Shown here piece by piece: positions 55,121 to 64,000 of a stretch of DNA of 64,000 nt; position 1 is the first letter of the stretch; the number at the start of each line of letters is the position of its first letter. Under the pieces are notes generated by a model. It was not told the DNA's origin, did not search any database, and saw nothing but the letters and a program-made list of their open reading frames with translations. A program made the position numbers and the translations under genes. The stretch spans positions 186,001-250,000 of the forward strand of contig JAMXDE010000057.1 in the NCBI GenBank assembly GCA_026770025.1. Direction: 5' to 3'. This DNA is from Craspedostauros australis. Taxonomy: Eukaryota > Bacillariophyta > Bacillariophyceae > Mastogloiales > Achnanthaceae.

Positions 55121-55866
55121 TGTTGGAAATCCGGGGTTATAGTTAGTACTAGATTCTAATCTGCTGTTAGAAACTGTACCGTTTTAGAACTGTGTGCACA
55201 ATCTCACTTTCTCTTCCGATTTCGTCTTCATGGCAGGCATCTGTCGCGGTGGCGACACGGGGCATCCTGTTGTCTCTTAGGTGCTTCTCTCTTCATTCAT
55301 CATGCTCTGTTCTTGCTTCCTTGTCTCTGCATCATCGTAGCTGTCTACGCTTGCATGGTAGGGATCTGTAGTCTTGAGCTCTTGTCTATCTCATGTTTCC
55401 GTCGTTGATCTCATGACTCCATCGTCTCATGGTCGATGTCACCTTTGGTGATGTTCCAAACCTGCGGTTGTTCTGATCCTTTCTGATGTTCCAAACCTGT
55501 GGATGTTCTTGTCCGCAGGAGGGGCGCGTGCTGTCCTCTGAAGAAGGTGCGTCACCTGCTCATGGACTTACCGTTCTGATCGACGTCGTCGTCTGCATGG
55601 TTGCCATGGTTGGCTTGGTATCGGGACCTCCTGATCTGCCATGGGTGTCGTCCTTGCGTTACTGGAGGACAAGCTATCTTCCTCACGGTAGTACAGGTAT
55701 CAATCGCGTCCGTACCCTTAGTCATAGTCACATTGACCTGGCATATAAAGGTGTGACAAATAGTCTCAGAACATGTGATGAATAATATTCAAAGCTGTGA
55801 CGAACAATGTTGGGAGGTGCGGCAATCACGGGTATTCCGACAAAGTCGTACCCTCGATTCCTAACA
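55121..55866 (-). repeat. 5' LTR of element E (746 bp)
   Basis: Same termini as the 3' LTR and identical except for one base. Confidence 0.93.
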
Positions 55867-56252
55867 CACAGACGAGGGCCAGCAGTCTTACAGATGCCAC
55901 GATGACGCAAGCAAGTGTGGGCCATGGTGCACATGGCGCACATGGTGGTGGTGGCGATGACATCTCCCTCTCTCTCTCTCTGTCTCCGCAGACTTTCGCG
56001 TTGCTGGCTTCGAATTGATGTGATGTTGGTTGTGGCTGGAGCCGAGTTGTCGGAGGCAGACTCAAGCCACAAGATCGTTCAGACCAATGAAAACACTCAA
56101 ATCATCTGCGTGTCGCGATGAACGATCTCTCCCATTCGTTGTGCTTCGACAGATGTCCAAACAGTCATTGATCTTTTCGATGATCTTCATCGTAGTCGCA
56201 TCAGTCGAAGATTCTCATTTCAACGATGTCGCACAAACCAGAACCAGAGAGG
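55867..56252. other. Spacer and start of ankyrin locus copy 2
   Basis: Unique sequence with a short CT run at about 55969-55981. From about 56125 it is similar to 5160 onward, marking the left edge of the second ankyrin locus. No gene is seen. Confidence 0.6.
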
Positions 56253-56516
56253 ACCATGCGACCAAGGGAAGGAGAACCATGCGATCAAGAGAAGGAGAGG
56301 ACCATGCGATCAAGGGAAGGGGAGGACCATGCGATCAAGGGAAGGGGAGGACCATGCGATCAAGGGAAGGAGAGAACCATGCGATCAAGAGAAGGAGAGG
56401 ACCATGCGATCAAGAGAAGGAGAGGACCATGCGATCAAGGGAAGGAGAGGACCATGCGATCAAGGGAAGGAGAGGACCATGCGATCAAGGGAAGGAGAGG
56501 ACCACGCGATCAAGAC
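56253..56516 (+). repeat. 25-bp minisatellite, about 10 copies
   Basis: Unit ACCATGCGATCAAGGGAAGG plus AGAGG, with A/G variants. The first copy is 23 bp. The period is not a multiple of three, so several frames read through it as shadows. Not a CRISPR: the units abut with no spacers. Confidence 0.9.
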
Positions 56517-56757
56517 AATGACACACACCACTCAACCCCATACTCGAGCACATCAACGGCAGACATCGAATTGCCACTCATACTCATCACACAGCGTATG
56601 GTACTCATAATAATACAAGCTATTGAAGACGCACCATCGATATCTCTGCCAAGGGTAACTCGAGCTACACTCTTCCTCGACAGCCAATCCGTCGCCAATC
56701 GTCCAACGTTCAACGTCCAACGTCAATCGTCCAGCAACCATCCACTATCCTCTCAAA

Positions 56758-58542
56758 ATGCCGAATGTTACAATCGATGAACTCATTGATGCTTCCTTCA
56801 TAGGCAACTTGTCGGTGTTGAAAGAATGGAAGAAGCAGAACCAGACGCAGAATGAAGGAGTTGACATCAACTGCAAATACATCCTTGGTGCCACTCTCCT
56901 TCATGTGGCATGCTTGACCGGCCAGCTGGAGTGTGTGAAGTACCTCATCGAATCATGCAGGGCTGACATCAACTGCAAAGACGACAATGGTTCCACTCCC
57001 CTTCATGACGCATGCTCCAACGGCCAGCTGGAGTGTGTGAAGTACCTCATCGAATCATGCAGGGCTGACATCAACTGCAAAGACGACAATGGTTCCACTC
57101 CCCTTCATGACGCATGCTCCAACGGCCAGCTGGAGTGTGTGAAGTACCTCATCGAATCATGCAGGGCTGACATCAACTGCAAAAACAACTCTGGTTCCAC
57201 TCCCCTTCATGACGCATGCGCTACCGGCCAGCTGGAGTGTGTGAAGTACCTCATCAACTCATGCAGGGCTGACATCAACTGCAAAGACAGCAATGGTTCC
57301 ACTCCCCTTCATTGGGCATGCCACAAAAGCGAGCTGGAGTGTGTGAAGTATCTCTTTGAATCATGCAGGGCTGACATCAACTGCGAAAACAACTCTGGTT
57401 CCACTCCATGCTTCACCGGCCAGCTGGAGTGTGTGAAGTACCTCATCGAATCATGCAGGGCTGACATCAACTGCAAAGACAGCAATGGTTCCACTCCCCT
57501 TCATGACGCATGCCGCACTGGCCAGCTGGAGTGTGTGAAGTACCTCATCAAATCATGCAAGGCTGACATCAACTGCAAAAACAACGATGGTTCCACTCTC
57601 CTTCATCTGGCATGCTTCAATGGCCAGCTGAAGTGTGCGGAGTACCTCATCAAATCATGCAGGGCTGACATCAACTGCAAAAACAACAATGGCAACACTC
57701 CCCTTCATGACGCATGCCGCACTGGCCAGCTGGAGTGTGTGAAGTACCTCATCGAATCATGCAGGGCTGACATCAACTGCAAAAACAACTCTGGTTCCAC
57801 TCCCCTTCATGAGGCACGCTCCAACGGCTACCTGGAGTGTGTGGAGTACGTCGTTGCATCAGCCAATGCCAATAACGACATCCAACGCAACAACAACAAC
57901 ATCGACATCCAAAGCAACAACAACACAATCGACATCCAAAGCAACAACAACACAATCGACATCCAAAGTAACAACAACAACAACAACAACATCCAAAGCA
58001 ACAACAACACAACCGACATCCAAAGCAACAACAACGAAATCAACATCCAAAGTAACAACAACAACACCAACCTCCAACGCAACAACAACAAAATTGACAT
58101 CCAAAGCAACAACAACAAAGTCGACATCCAAAGCAACAACAACAAAATCAACATCCAAAGCAACAACAACAACAACAACATCCAAAGCAACAACAACAAA
58201 ATCGACATCCAAAGTAACAAGAACAACACCAAAATCCAAAGCAACAACAACGAAATCAACATCCAAAGCAACAACAACAACACCAACCTCCAACGCAACA
58301 ACAACAAAATTGACATCCAAAGCAACAACAACAAAGTCGACATCCAAAGCAACAACAACAAAATCAACATCCAAAGCAACAACAACAACAACAACATCCA
58401 AAGTAACAACAACAAAGTCGACATCCAAAACAACAACAACAACACCAACATCCAAAGCAACAACAACAACACCAACAACATCCAACACAATTGGTTCTGT
58501 TGTTGGCGCTGTTGGAAGGCTCCGCGCACAGAGAATCAGTAG
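56758..58542 (+). CDS. Ankyrin-repeat protein with Asn-rich repetitive tail (copy 2)
   Basis: 594 residues, paralog of the gene at 5732 with the same start (MPNVTIDELIDASF), the same WKKQNQTQNEGVD segment and the same Cys/Trp-rich end (NWFCCWRCWK). Ten ankyrin repeats against seven in copy 1. One of them (GSTPCFTGQLECVKYL) has lost the LHxA part of its first helix. The Asn-rich tail of NNNKVDIQS-type units is longer (about 210 residues). Flanking DNA is also shared, so the whole locus was duplicated, and repeat number then changed independently. Function unknown beyond probable protein binding. Confidence 0.8.
   Translation: MPNVTIDELIDASFIGNLSVLKEWKKQNQTQNEGVDINCKYILGATLLHVACLTGQLECVKYLIESCRADINCKDDNGSTPLHDACSNGQLECVKYLIESCRADINCKDDNGSTPLHDACSNGQLECVKYLIESCRADINCKNNSGSTPLHDACATGQLECVKYLINSCRADINCKDSNGSTPLHWACHKSELECVKYLFESCRADINCENNSGSTPCFTGQLECVKYLIESCRADINCKDSNGSTPLHDACRTGQLECVKYLIKSCKADINCKNNDGSTLLHLACFNGQLKCAEYLIKSCRADINCKNNNGNTPLHDACRTGQLECVKYLIESCRADINCKNNSGSTPLHEARSNGYLECVEYVVASANANNDIQRNNNNIDIQSNNNTIDIQSNNNTIDIQSNNNNNNNIQSNNNTTDIQSNNNEINIQSNNNNTNLQRNNNKIDIQSNNNKVDIQSNNNKINIQSNNNNNNIQSNNNKIDIQSNKNNTKIQSNNNEINIQSNNNNTNLQRNNNKIDIQSNNNKVDIQSNNNKINIQSNNNNNNIQSNNNKVDIQNNNNNTNIQSNNNNTNNIQHNWFCCWRCWKAPRTENQ
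57883..58490 (+). repeat. CAA-rich minisatellite coding the tail of copy 2
   Basis: Units ATCCAAAGCAACAACAACAA with 24- and 27-bp lengths. A higher-order block of about 240 bp is repeated (the sequence from about 58031 recurs at about 58250). Confidence 0.85.
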
Positions 58543-59686
58543 TTGTAACACTCTTTGGCTGTAAGTGTTTCTGTTACTTGTTACTGTAGTTGTTACTGAT
58601 TGTTGATGAGCGTGCATGTGGAATGAGATGATCAAGATGCTCTCTTGATTCATCTCTTCCTTGCTCTCATTGCTGGTGCAATACTCTTGCACCTCCATGT
58701 ACATTGCTCTTCTTGTTGCTCGTTGATGTTGCCTTTGTTGTCGTTGATCTGGTTGTTGTCTTGTTGTCTCATTGTTGTTCCATTCTTGGGTTTTGTTGAA
58801 TCTGATGATTGATGGAATCTGATGGACTATTTAAAACATATTTCATTCTCTGTAGACCTGGTAGGTAAGGCCTTGAGATGACATCACATGTGGTGGATAC
58901 TGTGGTATCTGCTGGTATCACGGTATTCTTGTGGTATCGTGGTGGTATCGTTGTGATGTCATCATTTTTGGGGGCATGATTGCACCAACAAATATTCCTG
59001 CTGGCACGCAAGTGTGACTGATGCATACACATCCAAGTACACACATTCCAACATGGCACTACCATTGTCCATGTCCTAAGATCTTCTCTACATCTGAGCA
59101 GTTGGTTTGATTTCTTCCTTTCTGATGTCGCTGAGTGATGCAATGCATTTGAGATTGCTGGTTGTCACTGCTTGCCATTCATCATTGGCATCAGCATCAC
59201 CAGCATCATCATTGTCTCTTGCCATGGTCGCCTTCGTTGGCTGTGGTTGGCGTGCCGTATTTTGCGCAGCCACCGCTTGCCTGATTGCTTCATTTCTTCA
59301 TTCTTTTTTTGCTTGATGGACAATGTCTCAGTGCTGGCTGATATCTCTACCAATATAAACCTAGTCATGCCATTTCATCTTTCTCACTCTCTCTTGTGTT
59401 GTGTTGATGTTGTTTGATGGATCCTGTGCAAAATCGGAGATTCGTTGTTTCGGGTGTTGTTGGTTAAAACGCGTGCCAAATTCTGGGCATTCATTCTTGA
59501 CAAACTACCTTCCACGTGGAACCAAAACCTCAACGAAACCGCCCTCACAGAAAGCTGGGACAAAGACACCTTTGTTCATTCATTCAGTGCGTGGACGACA
59601 ACGACACAACACGCATAGTAGAATACTCCACAAAGAATGCTGCAAAACGCACCGCTAAGAACAAGAACAACCACCGACGAACAAGA
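58543..59686. other. Intergenic region after ankyrin copy 2
   Basis: 58543-58855 is shared with the first locus (7058-7129 and 7837-8108). After 58856 the sequence is unique, with a GGTATC-rich stretch near 58905-58955. No convincing gene. The last part is the probable promoter of the gene at 59687. Confidence 0.5.
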
Positions 59687-60247
59687 ATGAGCGCCAACAA
59701 CGACGCCCTGCCGCTGGGATGGGGCGACCGCAACAATCAAATGTCGGAACACGACATGAAGCTGGGTGGCATGGCGGCCACCAAGTTTGCCAAGAAGGAC
59801 ACGGTGATGCCAACGAATAATGCTTACGCCGACGACACGTCCGGGACTTACAAATCCAGCGATCAGGTGCGGGACTTTTATCTGTCCAAGATCTCAACAA
59901 CGACGCACGTTGCCAGCAGCGCATCGCAATCGTTGCCCGCGGGATGGGAAAGTCGGCAGAGGAGCCGAGATTCGGAGGCCAAGCAGTATGGCGTATTCTC
60001 GCGCAATCCACCGCCAGTTGCAGCGACGACGGCAGCGACGACAGAAGTGGTGACAGACGATCCCAACTTTCGTGGGCCCGAAGTGGCACTCCTGCAGATT
60101 GCGACGCAGACGTTGGAATCGTTGACGTCCTCCTTGCAAGCCACAAGCAGTAAGGCGCCGGTCGCATTGACGTTACAAGAAAAGACAGATTTCGCGAATG
60201 CTGTGAAGAATGCCATGGCGGCGTTGTCCAACACTACCACGAAATGA
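59687..60247 (+). CDS. Small conserved-looking protein of unknown function
   Basis: 186 residues from the ATG at 59687 (MSANNDALPLGWG). The frame is open further upstream but has no ATG there. Features: an N-terminal LPLGWGDRNNQMSEHDMKL and a second LPAGWESRQRS at about 94, which recall the first half of a WW domain without its second Trp; a Thr/Ala-rich middle; and a C-terminal helix (FANAVKNAMAALS). No signal peptide or membrane segment. Convergent with the phosphatase gene downstream, with 219 bp between stops. Family not recognised. Confidence 0.65.
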   Translation: MSANNDALPLGWGDRNNQMSEHDMKLGGMAATKFAKKDTVMPTNNAYADDTSGTYKSSDQVRDFYLSKISTTTHVASSASQSLPAGWESRQRSRDSEAKQYGVFSRNPPPVAATTAATTEVVTDDPNFRGPEVALLQIATQTLESLTSSLQATSSKAPVALTLQEKTDFANAVKNAMAALSNTTTK

Positions 60248-60466
60248 ACTCTGAGCACCATACATTGGAATATAGTAAAGTCGAGTATTTTCGTCTCTGG
60301 CCGATGAATCGTTTCCTCTTCAACTTTCGAGCCGCAAAGAGTTACGCCGTATTGCATCGCATGACGTTTACTTTATGTACACTGAGCAGAGCAGTCGAGT
60401 TGGTCTCTCCAAAGAATGAATACCAACACACCTCGAGCACAAAAATAGTACTAGTACGCCCCCCGC

Positions 60467-61795
60467 TCACGGAATCGCGTAACTGTACTCCTGCAGCACA
60501 TGCCCTGCTTCCTGCCGCAAACCACTGCGATACCGATACTGCGGCGACATGTCGACACGTCGCAAGGACCCTTGCACGACACCGGCCTCCCAATCCAACT
60601 CCAGCACGCCGTAATGATTGACGCGCACAAAGTCATTCCACCGCCGATCGTCGACCTCATCGCAGTCCTGCGCCGTGTGGCAGTTCTCGTCAAAGGCATC
60701 CAACGCGATGGTATGGGTCCACGATGACGCCGTGATTTCAAACAGACCATCGTATCCGTAGAATCCACCGACGTGGCGGTCGCCCGACAGCAGCAGCACG
60801 AGGCTGTTGTCTTGCTCGCGTTTCAGCAGTTGGTGCAGTCGATCGAACTCGCTCGGAATATGCCGCCAGCTCTCAAAGGGCGTCACGCCGTTCAAGGCCT
60901 GGTACGACGTGACGATGATGCGCACTTTGGCCGGCACCTGCAAGGCCTCCTCGAGCCATGTCCATTGTCGTGGCGACAGTATTTGCCGTTGCGTCTCATT
61001 CCGCGCCGTCTCCGCAAAGGAACTCTTGGCATACCGCGTGTCCAACATCACGATCTGCACGGTCGATTGGGGATCGGGACCGAAGAGGTACTTCTGATAG
61101 ACGCCGTCATTGTGCCGCGTGCGCCGCGCGTCATGAATATCAAAGAAATCGAGGAAGAGATGCTTGGCCACGTCCTTGTAGGGATTGTCGGCACCGGCGT
61201 TGCTGCGGCCGTAGTCGTGATCATCGAGCGTCGCGAGGATGGGCGTGGACTGCGCCAGGCCTTGAAAGGCGGCGTGATCGGACCAGTTGGCATAGGCTTG
61301 CTGCAGCGTCGTGCATTGCGCATCGTCGCAGTTGCCGTAGACGTTGTCGCCCATGAGGAGCAGGAGATCCGGCGATTCCTTGGCCACCGTGTCCCAGTGC
61401 GTCTGTGGGTAATTCTGATCGGCGCAGCTGCCGAAGACGATCTTCGTGATCGTGGATCGGCGGTCTGGCAGTGGTCGCCATGACACCGTGCTGTTCGATG
61501 ACGATGACGACGACGATGATGATTGATCTGCACTGACTCTTCCATCTCGCTTCAGCACCGTCCGTTGCGTCACGAAGTATGCTGACAGCACAATGTTCAC
61601 GAGCAATGACAGCGCGAGAAGGATGGAAAGACGCAGCCCCCACGACCGTGCGGATTGCCTCCTTGGCCTGCGAAGCTCCGAAGTTGGCTCTGGGATGATC
61701 GTTGCAGCCACGAAATGCGTCAACGGAGCAGTCTCCGCCACATCGTCAGCGCTGATGGTCGTCGAGTCGCCGTCCAAGCATTCTTTGGGAGCCAT
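60467..61795 (-). CDS. PhoD-like metallophosphatase, type II membrane protein
   Basis: 442 residues, single exon, from the ATG at 61795 (MAPKECLDGD). An acidic cytosolic N-terminus, one TM segment at about 51-75 (LRLSILLALSLLVNIVLSAY), a Ser-rich stalk, then a calcineurin-like PhoD domain facing outside or the lumen. Metal-site motifs: FGSCADQ (121-127), MGDNVYG (148-154), LDDHDYG (190-196) and SGDRH (337-341). Members of this family hydrolyse phosphomonoesters or diesters and often help release phosphate from organic sources. The precise substrate is not visible. Divergent from the PDZ gene with a 1.2-kb spacer. Confidence 0.88.
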   Translation of the reverse strand: MAPKECLDGDSTTISADDVAETAPLTHFVAATIIPEPTSELRRPRRQSARSWGLRLSILLALSLLVNIVLSAYFVTQRTVLKRDGRVSADQSSSSSSSSSNSTVSWRPLPDRRSTITKIVFGSCADQNYPQTHWDTVAKESPDLLLLMGDNVYGNCDDAQCTTLQQAYANWSDHAAFQGLAQSTPILATLDDHDYGRSNAGADNPYKDVAKHLFLDFFDIHDARRTRHNDGVYQKYLFGPDPQSTVQIVMLDTRYAKSSFAETARNETQRQILSPRQWTWLEEALQVPAKVRIIVTSYQALNGVTPFESWRHIPSEFDRLHQLLKREQDNSLVLLLSGDRHVGGFYGYDGLFEITASSWTHTIALDAFDENCHTAQDCDEVDDRRWNDFVRVNHYGVLELDWEAGVVQGSLRRVDMSPQYRYRSGLRQEAGHVLQEYSYAIP

Positions 61796-63014
61796 TATTC
61801 GTTGTAGAATACAATATATAATAATAAGCACTAGAGAATCTCTCTGGTGTACGTAGAGTCCGAGCTAGGCAGCAGATCGTTGCCTATGATACGGATGATA
61901 CGTATAGTATGGGTCAAGTCCGGGCTGCTGCCTTGACAATGTCAAGTGTTGCGAAGGAGAGCGGAGTGTTGCAAATGATGACAGGATGGAAGTATAGCAC
62001 CAGTGGAAGGATGGCACTTGTGCGATGCAGAGAGGAGGTCCTTCATTCCCAGGCAACGAGTGACGACTACTCCACCGGTATTCCGCTCGTAGTAGTATTC
62101 TACACTGGTCACCACAAACTCCATCCAATCGGACGTTTGCCGATGCCTGTCTTCTCTTGTGTGACTGCATCTTCCACCCATCACGTGTGCACGATGGTGC
62201 CACAAAACCAAGAGAAATGGCCGAACGAAACGGTTGCCACCAACACGCGACAACACCGCGAATTTCACACGATCGAGAACAAAGACGCGTGCCAAACGAG
62301 AGACAAGAAAATTGGCATTCGCCTGTATGGTATCCGACCCATGCGACCACACTGTAGTCGTGAATTGTCTCATTGGACTGACGAAAACCATCACGACTCG
62401 ATTCATTGGATCGATGACCAGAAACGCACAACATCAATGTCAACAAACGAAGACGAGAAAGATGAAAATAACGGTTGCAGGAGTCCAGCACGCGCGGTCA
62501 CGTTTGTGCCGTTCTTTTTTCTGTGTGCCTGCTCTGCCTGTTGGAACAGCACGATTGAACTCACTTGCTCATGGATCCACCCCAACGAAGATGAAGAGGC
62601 ACGAGGTGAGCATCATGCAAAGAGACAGCGAGGACAGATACGCTCACAGAACGGCATCTGCATCCCATCCAAAGAGAGGTGTGGAGAGAGTGGAGATTCC
62701 AGAGGCGCGTCTGTTCCTGCGTGCGAGTGGTCAGGGTTGACGATCAATCCAACCCCGGCGGCAAAGAGAGCGGGTCTGCGCGACACCACAAACCCAATAG
62801 CCGACCTCTTCGGCCCAAACCAGAACCTGAGGAATCTGCTATCCCCAAAGCGCATCTTCACGCACCTGAGTGGGTGTTCTGGAACGATCTCTCTCTCTCT
62901 CTCTCTCTCTCTGGACGAACGAGAAGCTTACAATTCGCCTCTCGTATCCTTCGCATTGCCGACAGCAACAGCATCAACATCACCAGTAACAACATCACAG
63001 ACAACATCGACATC
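61796..63014. other. Divergent promoter region of the PhoD-like and PDZ genes
   Basis: No convincing gene. Contains a (TC)n run of about 24 bases at 62888-62912, some 100 bp before the PDZ start codon, probably in its 5' UTR. A 1.1-kb frame on + (to 63018) lacks domain features and overlaps the PDZ ATG. Confidence 0.5.
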
Positions 63015-64000
63015 ATGACAACGGTCGTTCCTCTGTGGCAGCCGGACAACATCATGTTGGCGCCAAGTGCACCCCTTGAGGACACTCACAATGACAATGG
63101 TCGCAACCACAGCAGCAGCAGCAGCTGGAATGACAGCCGCAGCTCCCTCCACTCCGACCTCGACTCAGACGATGATCCATCATCGGACCATGTAGCGCAG
63201 CACCTGCGACGCACGGAGTCCTACGTTCAGTCTCTGCCCACCGCACAGGCCGAACGGGATCCAGTCCTGCCGGCCCATCGTGGCAGCGAAGTGGACGAGG
63301 CCGTGGGAACTGCTCAGGTCGCCGCGTGGCCGCTGTCCCCCACAGGCGACGGCGCCGGATGGGATGTCAGCCCCTCGAATCAGAGCACGGATCAACCTTC
63401 CGCAGCGAAGCCAGCCCAGCGACGTCCCGGCTTCATTCAGGTTCGCGTGCACAAGCCAGACATCAACACCAAGCTCGGCATAGTTCTTGAATCCGTGGAA
63501 GGTTGTCTCAGCGTCGAGTCCATCCGACCGCACGGACTGTTGGCCTTGTCGCCCCTGCGGCCTGGCGATATTATCACCTCCATCAACGGCATGCCGTGCA
63601 GGTCGCTCAACGGATGGCAAGGTGCGAAGGTCCTGCAGACGCTCACCGAATACATCCTCATCATGGCGGAGCCGCCCAACGGCGATCCTCAGAAGAATCT
63701 CGTGTGCGTGTACAAGCGAACACCGGAGGCTCGTCTGGGCATTCGTTTCGGTGTTACGGACGGCGCTCTGCAGATCAGCAGAACCAATCCAGATGGTGCC
63801 ATCGGAGCCGAGAGCCTCATCACGGAGGGGGACTTCGTGCTTGCCATCAACGGTCTGGAGTGCCACGGCGCCTTGGCTTCCACAGCGACGGCGATGGTCG
63901 TTGCGGAGCCAGATGCGGTCACCCTGCTGCTGTCCGCCTCCAACCAGCCAGACGTCTCCACCGTCCCGTCGCGCCAGATACAACTGATGGACCAATCGAG
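63015..64000 (+). CDS. Protein with two PDZ domains (3' end beyond the window)
   Basis: Open from the ATG at 63015 (MTTVVPLWQPDN) to the window end, at least 328 residues. It lacks a stop here. An N-terminal roughly 135 residues rich in Ser/Asp/His are probably disordered. PDZ1 is about 140-222: VRVHKPDINTKLGIVLE gives the carboxylate-binding loop, followed by PLRPGDIITSINGMPC. PDZ2 is about 229-310: RTPEARLGIRFGV for the loop, then LITEGDFVLAINGLEC. PDZ domains bind C-terminal peptides and organise complexes. Two in tandem with no catalytic domain so far suggests a scaffold, but the missing C-terminus could change this. Confidence 0.85.
   Translation, partial: MTTVVPLWQPDNIMLAPSAPLEDTHNDNGRNHSSSSSWNDSRSSLHSDLDSDDDPSSDHVAQHLRRTESYVQSLPTAQAERDPVLPAHRGSEVDEAVGTAQVAAWPLSPTGDGAGWDVSPSNQSTDQPSAAKPAQRRPGFIQVRVHKPDINTKLGIVLESVEGCLSVESIRPHGLLALSPLRPGDIITSINGMPCRSLNGWQGAKVLQTLTEYILIMAEPPNGDPQKNLVCVYKRTPEARLGIRFGVTDGALQISRTNPDGAIGAESLITEGDFVLAINGLECHGALASTATAMVVAEPDAVTLLLSASNQPDVSTVPSRQIQLMDQS

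Larger units (their letters stand above)
48251..55866 (-). mobile_element. Element E: intact, young family 2 copia element
   Basis: LTRs 48251-48996 (3') and 55121-55866 (5') are each 746 bp and differ at one base (C/T at 48909 against 55779). CACAGA flanks both sides (48245-48250 and 55867-55872), a 6-bp target duplication. One open gag-pol ORF lies between. The polypurine GGAAGGG precedes the 3' LTR. The most recent insertion in the window by LTR identity. Confidence 0.95.

Noticed and set aside
56253..56516. CRISPR-like regular repeats
   Set aside because: Units of 25 bp are directly adjacent with no spacers, in a eukaryotic context; a minisatellite.
61865..62491. 208-codon frame on - upstream of the PhoD-like gene
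   Set aside because: Overlaps the + frame, no domain or conserved pattern; chance ORF.
61909..63018. 369-codon open frame on + between the PhoD-like and PDZ genes
   Set aside because: Mixed composition without any domain, it runs through the TC repeat and overlaps the PDZ start codon by four bases. More likely a chance frame in promoter and 5' UTR sequence.

Overview
This window looks like nuclear DNA of a photosynthetic stramenopile, most likely a diatom. That is an inference from gene style, not from a database match. It rests on a membrane-anchored class III cyclase with one short GT-AG intron, PhoD-like phosphatase and PDZ genes, and a repeat content made almost entirely of Ty1/copia LTR retrotransposons, a class known to dominate diatom genomes. 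No prokaryotic operon features are seen.

Layout. 1-4.8 kb holds two host genes: a two-TM adenylate/guanylate cyclase (+) and a small HEPN/DUF4145-like protein (-), each with one intron. 5.2-8.1 kb is an ankyrin-repeat gene locus. A paralogous copy lies in the same orientation at 56.1-58.9 kb. Between the two ankyrin loci sit about 48 kb of nested copia elements. 59.7-64 kb returns to host genes: a small unknown protein (+), a PhoD-like phosphatase (-) and a two-PDZ protein (+, cut by the window end, and the only gene here with no stop inside the window).

Retrotransposon block. Family 1 (LTR about 787 bp, TGT(T/C)G...CAACA) includes: a gag remnant interrupted by an LTR piece (8.1-9.3 kb); element A (10056-17910, +, intact 2059-codon gag-pol); truncated element B (17911-19002, -); element C (22178-38182, +, broken); and element D (28769-36699, -, intact 2082 codons), inserted into the RT of C with a 6-bp target duplication. 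Family 2 (LTR 746 bp, TGTTAGG...CCAACA) includes element E (48251-55866, -, intact 1988 codons, LTRs differing at one base), the 3' half of element G (19003-21564, +), and LTR remnants. Family 3 is element F (38213-47361, +). It has LTR termini AG...CT, a tRNA-iMet-like primer site, a predicted transmembrane hairpin in Gag-Pol and an extra roughly 270-residue segment between integrase and RT in another frame. A related solo LTR sits at 7130-7836.

Most notable: families 1 and 2 lack a TGG-type tRNA primer site. Immediately after the LTR both carry a perfect 12-bp palindrome of the form CGTTTnnAAACG. Element C's 5' LTR contains a 202-bp insertion with a tRNA-like core and a near-perfect 9-bp target duplication, which may be a tRNA-derived SINE. 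C and D together form a multi-kilobase inverted repeat that could give double-stranded RNA.
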